The position numbers and the translations under genes are program-made. Under the pieces are notes generated by a model. It was not told the origin of the DNA. It saw only the letters and a list, made by a program, of their open reading frames with translations, and made no database searches. Shown here one piece after another: positions 26,239 through 35,853 of a stretch of 64,000 nt of DNA. Positions within the stretch are counted from its first letter, which is position 1. Each line of letters opens with the position of its first letter. The DNA is from UBA1413 sp964552955. Its GTDB lineage: Bacteria; Bacteroidota; Bacteroidia; Bacteroidales; Prolixibacteraceae. The stretch is taken from contig CAZKIU010000014.1 of assembly GCA_964552955.1 (NCBI GenBank), positions 1-64,000 of the forward strand, written 5' to 3'.

Positions 26239-27414
26239 CTATCTTTGGCCACTGAAGGCGTCCACATCAAAGGAGAGGGTAAACCGGAGGGTATTCTCAA
26301 GCGGGTGGTTTCTCACGATGGGGAGCAGATAGGCAAAATCGAGGGAGAACACGTTGAGCTTCAAACCAGCCCCCGCGGTCATAAACTTGCGGTTTCCCTT
26401 GTATTCGTTTTCATAAAAATAACCGGCGCGGAGGGCAAACTGTTTGTTGTACCAGTATTCCACCCCAGCCGAAAGGGTCACCTCCTGCAACTCTTCCTTG
26501 AAGCCCCCCGGAGCATCGGTGAACGAGGAGAACATCCCTCCCACCACCGACTTGTCAGAATTGATCCCCCCCGGATAAATGATGGTCCCCGGATCATAGG
26601 TGGTCGTATCTTTAGGGGGGGTGGGCACCAGCAACTTGTTCACGTCAGCCGTGAAAGTGAAGGTATTGTAATCGTCGAGCTCGGTGGTATAGGCGATCCC
26701 CAGTTTCATGTTGGTAGGGATGAAATCCTTGACTTCTCCGTCGGTATAGGAGATCTTGGCTCCGATGTTCTGGATATTGACCCCAGCCGAGAAAACATTC
26801 TCGGAACGGTTCATCTGGAATTCGTTCCGGTAGTAGAAAGCCACATCGGCAGCATAGGAGTTGCCGGCATGCGACTCTACCCCATTGATCAGTTGCCCGC
26901 CGGTTAGGTCAGACCGGATATAGCGGATGGCGACGGCCCCCGCCCAGCGATCGGAAAGCAACCGGGTGTACCCCAGGTCAAAGGCGAACTCGTTGGGACT
27001 CTGTTGGCCAATAGTGGTCGCGTACTCATCGGTGAAGACGATATCACCCAGCGCAAAGTAACGCAATGAAGAACTGATCGTCTGATATTCATCCAGTTTC
27101 TTGTAGCCTACCAGGTAGGCCAGGTTGATATCATTGACCAATGACCTGAGCCAGGGAGAATAGGACAGGGCAATTCCCATGTCACTCTCAATGAAAGCGT
27201 ATTTGGCAGGATTCCAGTGTTGTGCGTTGACATCGGGAGAGGTAGCCACCCCGGCATCGCCAAGACCTGCGGCCCTCGAATCGGGGGCAATGGTCAGAAA
27301 CGGAACCCCCGTAGTTATCACATTGGCCCCGGTATAGGTATATTGGGCATAGAGCGTTCCTGTACCAACAGTCATCAATAAGAAAAACAATGCTGATCTG
27401 ATCAATCTGGTCAT
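26239..27414 (-). CDS. porV: Type IX secretion outer-membrane protein PorV
   Basis: A 391-residue outer-membrane barrel of the FadL-like family. PorV shuttles T9SS cargo from the translocon to the PorU attachment complex. A signal peptide (RSALFFLLMTVGTGTLYAQ) is followed by the hallmark TGVPFLTIAPDSRAAGLGDAGVATSPD and NAQHWNPAKYAF. The C-terminus ends in barrel strands (NTLRFTLSFDVDAFSG). Position supports it: porU is just upstream and gldJ divergent. ATG 27414 is chosen; a GTG at 27429 is possible. A structured leader and TATCTTTG box lie upstream. Confidence 0.95.
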   Translation of the reverse strand: MTRLIRSALFFLLMTVGTGTLYAQYTYTGANVITTGVPFLTIAPDSRAAGLGDAGVATSPDVNAQHWNPAKYAFIESDMGIALSYSPWLRSLVNDINLAYLVGYKKLDEYQTISSSLRYFALGDIVFTDEYATTIGQQSPNEFAFDLGYTRLLSDRWAGAVAIRYIRSDLTGGQLINGVESHAGNSYAADVAFYYRNEFQMNRSENVFSAGVNIQNIGAKISYTDGEVKDFIPTNMKLGIAYTTELDDYNTFTFTADVNKLLVPTPPKDTTTYDPGTIIYPGGINSDKSVVGGMFSSFTDAPGGFKEELQEVTLSAGVEYWYNKQFALRAGYFYENEYKGNRKFMTAGAGLKLNVFSLDFAYLLPIVRNHPLENTLRFTLSFDVDAFSGQR

Positions 27415-27504
27415 ATTCCGAATTTTCACTTGTCTATTTGTTAGTTAATAACTTGTTCTTCAGCTATATATGGCAGTGAGACCGGTTAAGGTGCTTCACG
27501 TTCG

Positions 27505-27565
27505 TGGAAGTCGCTTGGAGCAAACATACCTGTCCTTTTGTGGTCGGAGCACCACGCGACTTTCA
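27505..27565 (-). ncRNA. Structured leader RNA upstream of porV (candidate)
   Basis: On the minus strand, a 10-base-pair closing stem (27565-27556 with 27514-27505, one G-U pair) encloses a 5-base-pair hairpin (551-555 with 540-544) stacked directly against it, plus a short GGA/TCC hairpin (535-533 with 519-517). The layout suggests a three-way junction, and it starts 8 bases after a TATCTTTG promoter-like box. I do not recognise the fold. It is a prediction by eye from one sequence. Confidence 0.4.
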
Positions 27566-27572
27566 AAGGGTG

Positions 27573-27580
27573 CAAAGATA
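27573..27580 (-). promoter_or_regulatory. Possible -7 promoter box for porV (TATCTTTG)
   Basis: Minus-strand TATCTTTG matches TAnnTTTG exactly and sits in the short porU-porV gap. A clear -33 TTG was not found. It suggests porV-ispF can be transcribed apart from porU. Confidence 0.4.
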
Positions 27581-27652
27581 AACTTTATTTATTATCGTTT
27601 TAAATACCAGGAAAACGGAGCATCGGCTGAAAAATTATCCGCAGGCTCTAAA

Positions 27653-30600
27653 TTACCGGGAAAGAAACATCTTTCCGGCTTTTGTAGCCAACTGCCCCAG
27701 GGAGGAGCGGATGGTGATCCGGTAGAGATAAATGCCGCCGCGCAGGCGGAGGCCCCTCTCCCCGGGATTCCACCGCAGCGGATTGCTGCTGGTTCCCATT
27801 GAAGATACCATGGTCTGGTAGCTGTCGACCAGGGTACCGGTCACATCGAATACCTCCACCAGGGTCTTGAAAACCCCTTCAGGCTGGTTGTGGGTAAACA
27901 CAAAGTCGGTGTGATCATACACCGGATTGGGGTAGTTGCTGATGGTTTGGATGTAAAAATCGCCGGAGACTACGAATTTCACTTCTGCCGTAGTAGAGTT
28001 GTTGGCCACATCCCATACCCTGAGTTGCAGGGTGTGCTCCCCTACCGACAGATTACTGAAGGGGAAGCGAATGGTGCCTTTGGTGAAGTCATCTTTGGCT
28101 GCCTGGTAATACTCATTGAGGATCATCACATTGGAGAAATCGTTATCAAGGATAGCCGTGATATCGTGGCCGATGCCAGTGCCAACGGTGTTGATCCCAT
28201 TTTCATCCGACACCTCGGCAATCAGCAGGGGATTCCGGCTGGTCTCTCCTCCGTTGACAAAAGCAGGATCATCCATATAAAGGGCGACCACCGGTCCGCG
28301 GGTATCGGCGACCTGGTTCTCCCCGGAACCGCCGATCACCAGATCACTAAAGGCCCCATGGGCATCAATGGTCCCGTTCTGGGCATAATATTGAATTTTA
28401 CCGTTGCCCAGGTTGTAGGAGATATCCTTGGGCACCACAAAACTGAAGGAGAACTCCCCTGCGGTGACCGTGGCATCTCCCTTGTAAATGACGCTGTTCT
28501 GAACCTTATAGGTGAAGGGCGTTTGGCTTCCATTGCCCAGGGTCTTCTGTGATACCGCCTTGTCATAGACCACGGCCGTTACCACCCCGTTGAAGCCGGT
28601 CAGCCTTTTCCCCGCAAAATCCCTGATCTCCCCTGCGACCGTGACTTTACTCAGGGCCTTGAGGGTATCGGTGACCGCCCCTGCGGGCCTGCCATTGACA
28701 GAGAGGGTCTCCACCCGGTGTTTGGGATAACTCAGCCTGAGCGCAGGATCGGCCAGCAGGGTGAAATTGCGCTTATTCAACGTATTCAGGGTGTTGACCT
28801 TGGCCAGTCGCATGATGTCCCCCATCCTGAAATTCTCGCCTTGTTCATCCTTCTGAAAGGCATACTGATAAAAATTACGGCTGAGCAGAAAATTAGAATA
28901 GGCATACACCACACGGGTGGTCGAAAAAAGAGCGATCCCTCCCCCGTTGGGATTGAGCAGGATGTATTCCCCGGCCGAGGTCTCGGTATCGTCAAAGCGA
29001 CTGAACTCACAGGTCGCCGTCACGAAAATCGGCAGGTTCCGGGCATTGGACCAGGAATTGATCGCCGACACGTCAATGACTCTTTCATCGGCCAGAAACC
29101 GGGCGTTGGCGTGGCCTACATAGTTGAGAATCAACACACCATTCTTTACTTGCCGGTTGATGGCATCCACCACTCCGGGATAGCGTTCCCCGCCCGTGGT
29201 CGACTGTTGAGGCCAGGCATCAAAATAGATCTTCTCCGTCTGAAACTCACGGTGAAAACTATTCACCTGTGTGGCCAGGGCTTCTGAATCCGACATATGG
29301 AGGTTGCCATCCTCATCATCCCCGATAAAACAAAGGTTGGTACGCCATATCCCCAGCGATTCCGGAGCGTTGTAACGGAGGATCTTATCGGTGACAATGT
29401 CGGCTTCATAGGCGGTGGAAACCGGCAGACGACCGATGCCCAGGTCGACCAATCCGTTGTAAACGCTCTCTCCCTCGTCAAGAATCACATAATAATCATC
29501 AGATACAAAGGAGGAGGTCGGCATCAGGGAGTTATCGGACTGGAAAGTCGGCACAAAAGCCTTGTTGGCACCGGTCAGATTCCGGTTGTCATAGCAGCCG
29601 TCACCGAACAAAAGGACATATTTGACTTTCTTGCTCCGGTCATAGAGCATCCGTATGAAATTGCGGATCGCGGAAGCGTCGGGCTGGCCTGAGCCGAATT
29701 CATTGTAGACCTGCGTGGTGGTCACCACTTCCACCTGCATCGCGTCGGCAGTGCGGTGGTAGTCGGCCACTTTCGCGGCTTGAGAGAGGAAATCGGGATG
29801 GGTGATGATCACGAAATCGGGGACCTGAAGAGCGTGCAGGTTCTGATTGGGCACTTCTCCCACCAGCTGGGGTTCGGGGAAGGTCCCTCCTGACTTAAAG
29901 GCCAGGTATTCACGCAGGGTGCCGGCCGGCCTGACAAAGGAGAGCTGGCTGCCCTGGAGGGTCACGGGGATTTCAAAAGGATGCAGGGGATCGGTGATAT
30001 CCAGCACGTGGCTGCCGGTGGTCCCATTTTCGAGGGTGAAGCGGGCCACACGACCGGCCCCCATGCTCCGGGTATCCCTGAACAACAGTTCATCGCCCGT
30101 CATCCTGAGCTGGCGCCGCCAGTGCACGGTAATATAATCAAGATATCCTTCGGAAAGAGTATTGGCGGCAGAATAGGTCAGTGCCGCCACCAGCGGTGTA
30201 GTGACCAGGGGAAGCGTATAGACCTTCTGACGCTCATCGGCATAAAGCGTCGTTTCATTCTCCACGCTCACCGAAGTGAAAGGGATGGATTCCTGCCTGA
30301 CCTGGCCCAGGGTGACCTCCAGCGCTGAGGGCACCGGCGAACGCCCTGCCCCTCTGATCAACACCCTGGCCTCTTCACCCGGAACCAACTGATCACAATT
30401 TAAGGTGAAACTCCGGGTAGTGCCCGGACCGAATTTCTCCCCGAACCACTGCTGCCCCGACCTGATCAGGTTAAAACTCTCATTCTCATAACGCAACACA
30501 TCATCAAAGGTCGTCACCGTATGGGTAGGAGAGCCGGTCACTGGCGCGGCCATTTCCACCTGAACGGGAGCACTCTCCTGAACAAGATAATAAAAACTCT

Positions 30601-31018
30601 CATCGGAATAAGGATTGACCACATGTTTGAACAACCCTGCAGAAAGATCATAATTCCAGGCTACGGTACCGGTGGAGAAGAAGTAGAGGCCATCCTTGCC
30701 TCCATCGTCCTTACCCCTCCAGGCAGGATTTAACACCAGATCATCAGGAGGAGTCTCCACCAGGTATTCGGTAATTTTATATCCCCCGTTTCCATAAACA
30801 TTGACCAGTTCGGGGGAGGTAAACCCCCAGCTTTTAAGTTTATCGTAGGAGATCCGGTAAATTCCTCTTTTAGTTGTTTTGATTTTCAACCACTTGCTGC
30901 TCTTCAGGACGGAATTATCCTTCCAGGCCACAGCGCCGGGAGCCGCATGGGCCACCAGGGGAGTCCCCTGCAAACCAACAAAAAGTATAAATAAGAGTAA
31001 AAACCTGTACATGCGCAT
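27653..31018 (-). CDS. porU: Type IX secretion sortase PorU, C25 peptidase
   Basis: An 1121-residue surface peptidase that removes the C-terminal sorting domain of T9SS cargo and links it to A-LPS. Signal peptide at residues 3-24 (YRFLLLFILFVGLQG). N-terminal about 420 residues are PorU-specific beta domains. A gingipain-like C25 domain follows with SAIRNFIRMLYDRSKKVKYVLLFGDG and the catalytic dyad His636 (NYVGHANA) and Cys670 (FVTATCEFSRFD). An Ig-like region precedes a C-terminal domain with ISNYPNPVYDHTDF, like a retained CTD. Start at ATG 31018 or 31012; upstream frame is not protein-like. Divergent gldJ supports it. Confidence 0.95.
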   Translation of the reverse strand: MRMYRFLLLFILFVGLQGTPLVAHAAPGAVAWKDNSVLKSSKWLKIKTTKRGIYRISYDKLKSWGFTSPELVNVYGNGGYKITEYLVETPPDDLVLNPAWRGKDDGGKDGLYFFSTGTVAWNYDLSAGLFKHVVNPYSDESFYYLVQESAPVQVEMAAPVTGSPTHTVTTFDDVLRYENESFNLIRSGQQWFGEKFGPGTTRSFTLNCDQLVPGEEARVLIRGAGRSPVPSALEVTLGQVRQESIPFTSVSVENETTLYADERQKVYTLPLVTTPLVAALTYSAANTLSEGYLDYITVHWRRQLRMTGDELLFRDTRSMGAGRVARFTLENGTTGSHVLDITDPLHPFEIPVTLQGSQLSFVRPAGTLREYLAFKSGGTFPEPQLVGEVPNQNLHALQVPDFVIITHPDFLSQAAKVADYHRTADAMQVEVVTTTQVYNEFGSGQPDASAIRNFIRMLYDRSKKVKYVLLFGDGCYDNRNLTGANKAFVPTFQSDNSLMPTSSFVSDDYYVILDEGESVYNGLVDLGIGRLPVSTAYEADIVTDKILRYNAPESLGIWRTNLCFIGDDEDGNLHMSDSEALATQVNSFHREFQTEKIYFDAWPQQSTTGGERYPGVVDAINRQVKNGVLILNYVGHANARFLADERVIDVSAINSWSNARNLPIFVTATCEFSRFDDTETSAGEYILLNPNGGGIALFSTTRVVYAYSNFLLSRNFYQYAFQKDEQGENFRMGDIMRLAKVNTLNTLNKRNFTLLADPALRLSYPKHRVETLSVNGRPAGAVTDTLKALSKVTVAGEIRDFAGKRLTGFNGVVTAVVYDKAVSQKTLGNGSQTPFTYKVQNSVIYKGDATVTAGEFSFSFVVPKDISYNLGNGKIQYYAQNGTIDAHGAFSDLVIGGSGENQVADTRGPVVALYMDDPAFVNGGETSRNPLLIAEVSDENGINTVGTGIGHDITAILDNDFSNVMILNEYYQAAKDDFTKGTIRFPFSNLSVGEHTLQLRVWDVANNSTTAEVKFVVSGDFYIQTISNYPNPVYDHTDFVFTHNQPEGVFKTLVEVFDVTGTLVDSYQTMVSSMGTSSNPLRWNPGERGLRLRGGIYLYRITIRSSLGQLATKAGKMFLSR

Positions 31019-31169
31019 GAATTGATAAAGATCAAACGAAAATAAGCCCTGAATATTGCGGCCTCCCCTGATGTAAAAGGAGCGGCCAGCCTGCACAAAA
31101 TTAAAAGGAAATGAAATGGCCGGCGTTAAATTATCAATTACCTGAACAATATTGATCAGCCGAATTAGT

Positions 31170-31177
31170 TATATTTG
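31170..31177 (+). promoter_or_regulatory. Possible -7 promoter box for gldJ (TATATTTG)
   Basis: Matches TAnnTTTG, 38 bases before the gldJ ATG. TTG at 31152 lies 15 bases upstream, shorter than the usual spacing. Confidence 0.35.
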
Positions 31178-31214
31178 TGTCGTTTAAATTTATGTGTTTA
31201 AATAATTGCAGAAT

Positions 31215-32645
31215 ATGAATCATAAGTTTCTGGTATTCATACTCATCATCTTAGCTGCAGCAGGATGCACCACCAAAAAGCAAAATAGTTCCAGGACCAC
31301 CGGGTGGAAATATAATGATCCTGAAACGGGGAATATTCCCTACTTATCAGGGTATGAGCAGGAAGCCGGTCCCGGTCTTATTTTCATTGAAGGAGGGACA
31401 TTTTCCATGGGGCGTGTGGAAGAAGATGTGATGTCGAAATGGGACAATACGCAACGCAGGGTAACGGTAGCTTCCTTTTATATGGATGAAACCGAAGTGT
31501 CAAACCAGGATTACCGTGAGTTTGTCTACTGGGTTGAGCGGGTCTACCCCAATGACCGGGCCAAAAAGGAGTCGGTACTTCCCGATACCCTGACCTGGCG
31601 CGAGGAGTTGGCCTACAACGAGCCCTATATCCAGAATTATTTCCGTCATCCGGCCTATTCCGACTATCCGGTGGTTGGGGTTTCATGGGTCCAGGCCAAT
31701 GCATACTGTCAATGGCGTACCGACCGGGTCAACGAGCAGATTCTGGTAGACAAGGGGATTTTGACCCACGATCCCGCGCAGAACGGGCAGAACATTTTCA
31801 CCACCGACACTTACCTGGCCGGGATGTATGAAGGAGCTGCCGGGAAGAAACCCCAGGAGAACACCGACGGAACGGCCCGCAGGGTCAGGTGGGAAGATGG
31901 GATTCTGCTGCCCACTTACCGGCTGCCCACCGAAGCCGAATGGGAATATGCCGCGCTCGGACTGATCGGGAATGCCGACAACGAACTGCTCTCCGACCGC
32001 AAGATGTTCCCCTGGAATGGAACTTACATGCGTGAGGCCGAGAAGAAGAACAAAGGTCGCATGCAGGCCAACTTCACCCGGGGCCGTGGTGACCTGATGG
32101 GGATGGCCGGCGCCCTCAATGACCGCGCCGATATTGCTTCAACCATCAAATCATACCAGCCCAACGACTATGGTCTCTATTGTATGGCCGGAAATGTCAA
32201 CGAATGGGTCTATGACGTCTACCGCCCCCTCTCCAACCGCGATGTCGCTGAATTCCAGCCTTTCCGCGGAAATGTCTTCACGGTGCCCAAGAAAGATGAA
32301 AACGGGAACATCATGCGTGACGATTATGGGGTGATGCGCCTCGATACCCTGGCCGACTACCGCAATTTCAAGGATGGGGATCCCAACTCCCAGATCATCG
32401 AAGGGGACCAGTGGACGGCCGTTCAGAACAACACCACCAAAGATATGTACATCCAGGATGACCGGCCGGGTTACTTCTCTTCCCTGCTGGGTGATGATGT
32501 GCGTGTTTACAAGGGAGGATCCTGGAAAGACCGGCCTTACTGGCTCACCCCGGGCACCCGCCGTTACCTCCAGGAAACCAAATCACAGAGAGACCTGGGC
32601 TTCCGCTGTGCTATGACCCGCGTGGGCAGCCCCGGAGGGTTCTGA
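31215..32645 (+). CDS. gldJ: Gliding motility/T9SS lipoprotein GldJ
   Basis: A 476-residue lipoprotein with a formylglycine-generating-enzyme-like fold, a non-catalytic part of the T9SS ring in this family. The leader HKFLVFILIILAAAGC gives lipidated Cys18. FGE-sulfatase motifs follow: LIFIEGGTFSMGRVEED, YMDETEVSNQDYREFVYW, RLPTEAEWEYAALG, YCMAGNVNEWVYDVYRP and a closing GGSWKDRPYWL with QRDLGFRCAM. Two long insertions (about residues 165-215 and 345-395) are typical of GldJ and not GldK. It neighbours porU and porV, the same grouping as in flavobacteria. The ATG at 31215 is preferred to the upstream TTG. Confidence 0.92.
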   Translation: MNHKFLVFILIILAAAGCTTKKQNSSRTTGWKYNDPETGNIPYLSGYEQEAGPGLIFIEGGTFSMGRVEEDVMSKWDNTQRRVTVASFYMDETEVSNQDYREFVYWVERVYPNDRAKKESVLPDTLTWREELAYNEPYIQNYFRHPAYSDYPVVGVSWVQANAYCQWRTDRVNEQILVDKGILTHDPAQNGQNIFTTDTYLAGMYEGAAGKKPQENTDGTARRVRWEDGILLPTYRLPTEAEWEYAALGLIGNADNELLSDRKMFPWNGTYMREAEKKNKGRMQANFTRGRGDLMGMAGALNDRADIASTIKSYQPNDYGLYCMAGNVNEWVYDVYRPLSNRDVAEFQPFRGNVFTVPKKDENGNIMRDDYGVMRLDTLADYRNFKDGDPNSQIIEGDQWTAVQNNTTKDMYIQDDRPGYFSSLLGDDVRVYKGGSWKDRPYWLTPGTRRYLQETKSQRDLGFRCAMTRVGSPGGF

Positions 32646-32978
32646 TCCACCTTCTTTGCAAGTAAACCACCTTCCCTCGTTGGACTAACAACCTGGCCGC
32701 GCTACCTTGTGACAACGCCCGGGGTCCCGGAGTGAACAAAGGAAGCTGACAATATAGAAAAAGGTTGCTGACAATATAAAAAGAAGGGCAGTAAGGGTTT
32801 TATCCCTCGCTGCCCTTCTTTTTTTGGAGAGCGACACGCTTCTGACCACGGCACTTCCCTTCGGAAGAGATAAGAAAGGCCCCAACAATCCTTCTGAGAA
32901 TCTTCTTCCAGGTTTTCTGCAGGGCTATGTCAGAATACGGCGCCAACCAGTATTAAACCAGTTGCCTCCAGAGAGGAT
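32646..32978. other. Intergenic region between gldJ and the ferritin-like gene
   Basis: About 330 bases between convergent genes. It holds two copies of GCTGACAATATA (32745-32756 and 32767-32778) and a strong terminator. No gene is evident. Confidence 0.6.
32781..32824 (+). terminator. Rho-independent terminator after gldJ
   Basis: AAGAAGGGCAG pairs with CTGCCCTTCTT (32781-32791 with 32810-32820), with an inner GGG/CCC and a short loop, followed by seven T. The A-rich side upstream could let it work on the minus strand too, for the ferritin-like gene. Confidence 0.85.
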
Positions 32979-33491
32979 TCAGAAACGGATTTTCTTCCAC
33001 TCTTCCTTCATCCGCTCCAGGTCGGCAATCCAGTCCTCAATGTCGTTCTCGTGTTCCAGCTCCTCATTGAGGATTTGTACCGCCATCTGATGGGTAGAAT
33101 GGTCCTTCCCAGAGGTAAAGTCGGCGATTTCCTTGTAGCGCTGGATGGCGCACCGCTCCCCCTTGAGGTTCTGTTCGAGGATCACCTCGATATAGGGATC
33201 GGCAGGTTCATCATAAGGACAACGGGCCAGTTTAGTCCAATCTTTCGGGTTAATGACCGGAGTACCACCCAATTGGATGATTCTGTTCACCACCAGCACC
33301 GCGTGGTTCAACTCCTGGTCGGCATGGAGCAACAGTTCAGGCTCCACCTCGCTGCGCATGGGTCCCTCCATCAGACGGGCCCCGATCCAGTACTGGTAGT
33401 AGGCCAGCCACTCCTCCGACAAGGCGGCATTGAGCATTTCCAATAACTTGTCCACATCGACAGAAGCGACGTTAATAGCTTGTTTTCCCAT
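32979..33491 (-). CDS. Dps-like ferritin with a cysteine pair (DpsL/thioferritin type)
   Basis: A 170-residue four-helix protein of the ferritin superfamily. It likely oxidises iron(II) with peroxide and protects against oxidative stress. Di-iron ligands are visible in four helices: E26/E27 (LSEEWLAYYQYW), E60-x2-H63 (ADQELNHAVLV), E112 (LKGERCAIQRY) and EELEH. Cys91 (ARCPYDEPAD) and Cys114 (GERCAIQ) flank the centre, the signature of the thermostable DpsL group known from Sulfolobus and Bacteroides fragilis. This is a dodecameric cage protein in known members. It stands alone. Confidence 0.85.
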   Translation of the reverse strand: MGKQAINVASVDVDKLLEMLNAALSEEWLAYYQYWIGARLMEGPMRSEVEPELLLHADQELNHAVLVVNRIIQLGGTPVINPKDWTKLARCPYDEPADPYIEVILEQNLKGERCAIQRYKEIADFTSGKDHSTHQMAVQILNEELEHENDIEDWIADLERMKEEWKKIRF

Positions 33492-33571
33492 AGTTTTTAT
33501 TATTAAATGGTTATAGATTCCTATTTACAATGCACATGGCAAGGAAGGGATTTTCCCTTTGGCCCCTAAAA

Positions 33572-35653
33572 TTAATAAAAAGAAAACGCAGAACTGCGGC
33601 CTGACCAGGAAGTTTCTACGCTCATGCCGCCGCTGAGCCACACGCCGGGCTGACGGATGCCCCCGAAATCGACCCATTGCTGATCGAGCAGGTTGGAGGC
33701 CGCAACATAAAGGGAGAGCGGTCCTATCCGGTGCGTGACCCGGGCATCGGCCAGGGTGACCGGTTGGTATTCAATCACTTCACCCGCAGCCCCGGGCCAG
33801 GATCCGTTTCTGTCGCGCCAGCTCACCCGCAGGGAAGCCACCGTTTTGGAGCCTACGGCCAGGTCAGCCGTGGCCACCACCTGATGGCGGAGGTAATCCA
33901 TCACATACCGCGACAGAAGAGGTCCTGCCGACGACCAGCCATCGAGGAGCGTCCACGAAAGCGCAGCACGTTCCAGTCTGAGCAGGGGCTGCGTACCCTG
34001 TCCGCCTTCCCAGGGAAGGTAACGGAGCGCTGCTTCCGCTCCCCGGAAATCAACCCGGGAATGGTTCATGCTTCTCCAGACCAGCGAGTCGGGATGGGAA
34101 GGCCTTACCCAGTCGATCATTTCGCGACCTTTCCGGCTGAAGAGGGTAAGATGGCCCCGGAGGCGGGAGGCATGGAGTTTCAGGCCTCCCTCGAGCGAGA
34201 AGGCCTCTTCGGCCTTTAGGTGTGGATTGCCCTGCTGGACCGGACTTTTATAGTACATGTCGGTAAAGGTAGGCCTGCGCAGGCTTTTATTGACGGAGCC
34301 GTAAAGGGAGAGCGCATGGTACACCCTGAAGGCAGCATCGGCACCCGGATAAAGACGCAGTGGGTGGCTGCCCGGGACCAGGTGGGCCATGGTGCCGGCC
34401 GACAATGTCAGCCGGGACAGTTCCAGACGGTGCTCACCATAGAGCGCCATATTCCACCGGTGGGCCGACCGGGTGTAAAAGAGGGTATCACTGCCCCGCA
34501 CCGGAACCGGCCGCGAGAGCGGCTCACCCAGCACGGTACTCAGGATATGCTCTTCCCTGAGGTCGGCGCCCAGGGAGCTCTTCCCTCCCCTCCATTTCAT
34601 GGTTTGATTCAGTTGCACTCCCGCCGTGACTGACCTGTGGAGGTTGAAGGGCACCACCGGATTGTTGCGGATCAGTTCGAACCGGTCGTTATGGCGCCTC
34701 AGATAGAGAGAGGCGCTAAGGCCTCCGGGCTGTGTGCTTCGGTAACCCGCACTCATGAAGAGGCCTCCGGTGGCCTCAAACTGCCGGGGGTACTTCAGAG
34801 AGTAGAAACTGTTGGCACCAAAGCGGCGGTCGCTGCCACCGGCCTGAAAAGAGAAATTTCCAAAGGGCCATTGAGCTTCCGCGCGATAAAAAAGTGTGGT
34901 CCCCCTGTAGTCAGTATTGGGGATATGGCCTGAAGAGACCGTGAACCCCGGGGAAAAGAGGTGTCGGGTTCTGCCGGCATGGAGGGTGAGGCTGCCGCTG
35001 CTCCTGAAAAGCCCGAAAGCACCGGCCGTGGCCGAAAGACGAAGCCGGTTGGTCGCTGGCAGGTCGGTGATCATATTCACCACTCCGTTCAAGGCGTTGG
35101 GACCGAAGACGCGGGCTGCCGGCCCGGTAAGGAACTCCACCCGCGATATGCTTTCAAGGTCTACCGGAAGATCCAGGTGATGATGGCCGGTTTGGGGATC
35201 GCTGATATTGATGCCGTTGAGCAGGATGAGGGTTTGATCGTAAGTGCCTCCCCGGATGGAGAGGTCGGCCTGGGCTCCCAGGGGGCCCCGCTGGCGGATG
35301 TCGGCCGAGGGGAGATAGCGTAACAGATCAATGAAGCTTTGCGCCGGGGCCCGCTCCAATTCCGCACGGGTGATCACCGTGACCGGCCGCGCTACCTGCT
35401 GCATCCCCACCGGGGTCCTCCCCGCCGTCACCACCACCTCCTCCAGGTCCACCTCCCTCATGGTGAGCGTATCGCTCACCTCCCTGACTTGTGCCGCCAT
35501 CGGCATCACCAGAATGGAGTAAACCACTGAGAGAACGGCGATCCTGATCACCCGCCCCAGGGAGCAGAAAACTGCATACCCTTTGCGGCTCCAACGACTG
35601 AAGGAGATAACAGCCCTCCTTACCCTGCCGGGCTGCAGGCTTTTATTCAACAT
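33572..35653 (-). CDS. TonB-dependent outer-membrane receptor
   Basis: A 693-residue receptor. A hydrophobic stretch (residues about 37-54, ending PMAAQ) after a long basic N-terminus looks like the signal peptide, so the true start may be later, but no ATG between gives a better one. A TonB-box-like DLEEVVVTAGRTPVGMQQ leads to a plug domain with LRYLPSADIRQRGPLGAQADLSIRGG and GPAARVFGPNALNGVVNMIT. A 22-strand barrel follows, ending in SGGMSVETSWSGRSSAFSFY, an aromatic C-terminus. No SusD partner is adjacent, so a small-molecule chelate such as a siderophore, heme or corrinoid is more likely than a glycan; the ligand is unknown. Confidence 0.9.
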   Translation of the reverse strand: MLNKSLQPGRVRRAVISFSRWSRKGYAVFCSLGRVIRIAVLSVVYSILVMPMAAQVREVSDTLTMREVDLEEVVVTAGRTPVGMQQVARPVTVITRAELERAPAQSFIDLLRYLPSADIRQRGPLGAQADLSIRGGTYDQTLILLNGINISDPQTGHHHLDLPVDLESISRVEFLTGPAARVFGPNALNGVVNMITDLPATNRLRLSATAGAFGLFRSSGSLTLHAGRTRHLFSPGFTVSSGHIPNTDYRGTTLFYRAEAQWPFGNFSFQAGGSDRRFGANSFYSLKYPRQFEATGGLFMSAGYRSTQPGGLSASLYLRRHNDRFELIRNNPVVPFNLHRSVTAGVQLNQTMKWRGGKSSLGADLREEHILSTVLGEPLSRPVPVRGSDTLFYTRSAHRWNMALYGEHRLELSRLTLSAGTMAHLVPGSHPLRLYPGADAAFRVYHALSLYGSVNKSLRRPTFTDMYYKSPVQQGNPHLKAEEAFSLEGGLKLHASRLRGHLTLFSRKGREMIDWVRPSHPDSLVWRSMNHSRVDFRGAEAALRYLPWEGGQGTQPLLRLERAALSWTLLDGWSSAGPLLSRYVMDYLRHQVVATADLAVGSKTVASLRVSWRDRNGSWPGAAGEVIEYQPVTLADARVTHRIGPLSLYVAASNLLDQQWVDFGGIRQPGVWLSGGMSVETSWSGRSSAFSFY

Positions 35654-35853
35654 GGGCCATGTTGTTGATTCATCACACTATTGCTTTACGATGGGGTAAA
35701 GATAAACAGAGAAAGCTTCCTGAGGGTGGCCCTCTCATAAAACGGTACAATTGTTATCTTTACATGACGAAATCGTCAGGTGGTAATCCGGTGAACACGG
35801 GGGCTTCATTTAAACCAGATCGGGTCACCAGCCTGGTCAAAAATTATCATACC

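Noticed and set aside
35654..35853. Possible cobalamin riboswitch upstream of the TonB receptor
   Set aside because: No B12 box or the expected paired elements on the minus strand; only loose similarity of a GGTGAA patch on the other strand.
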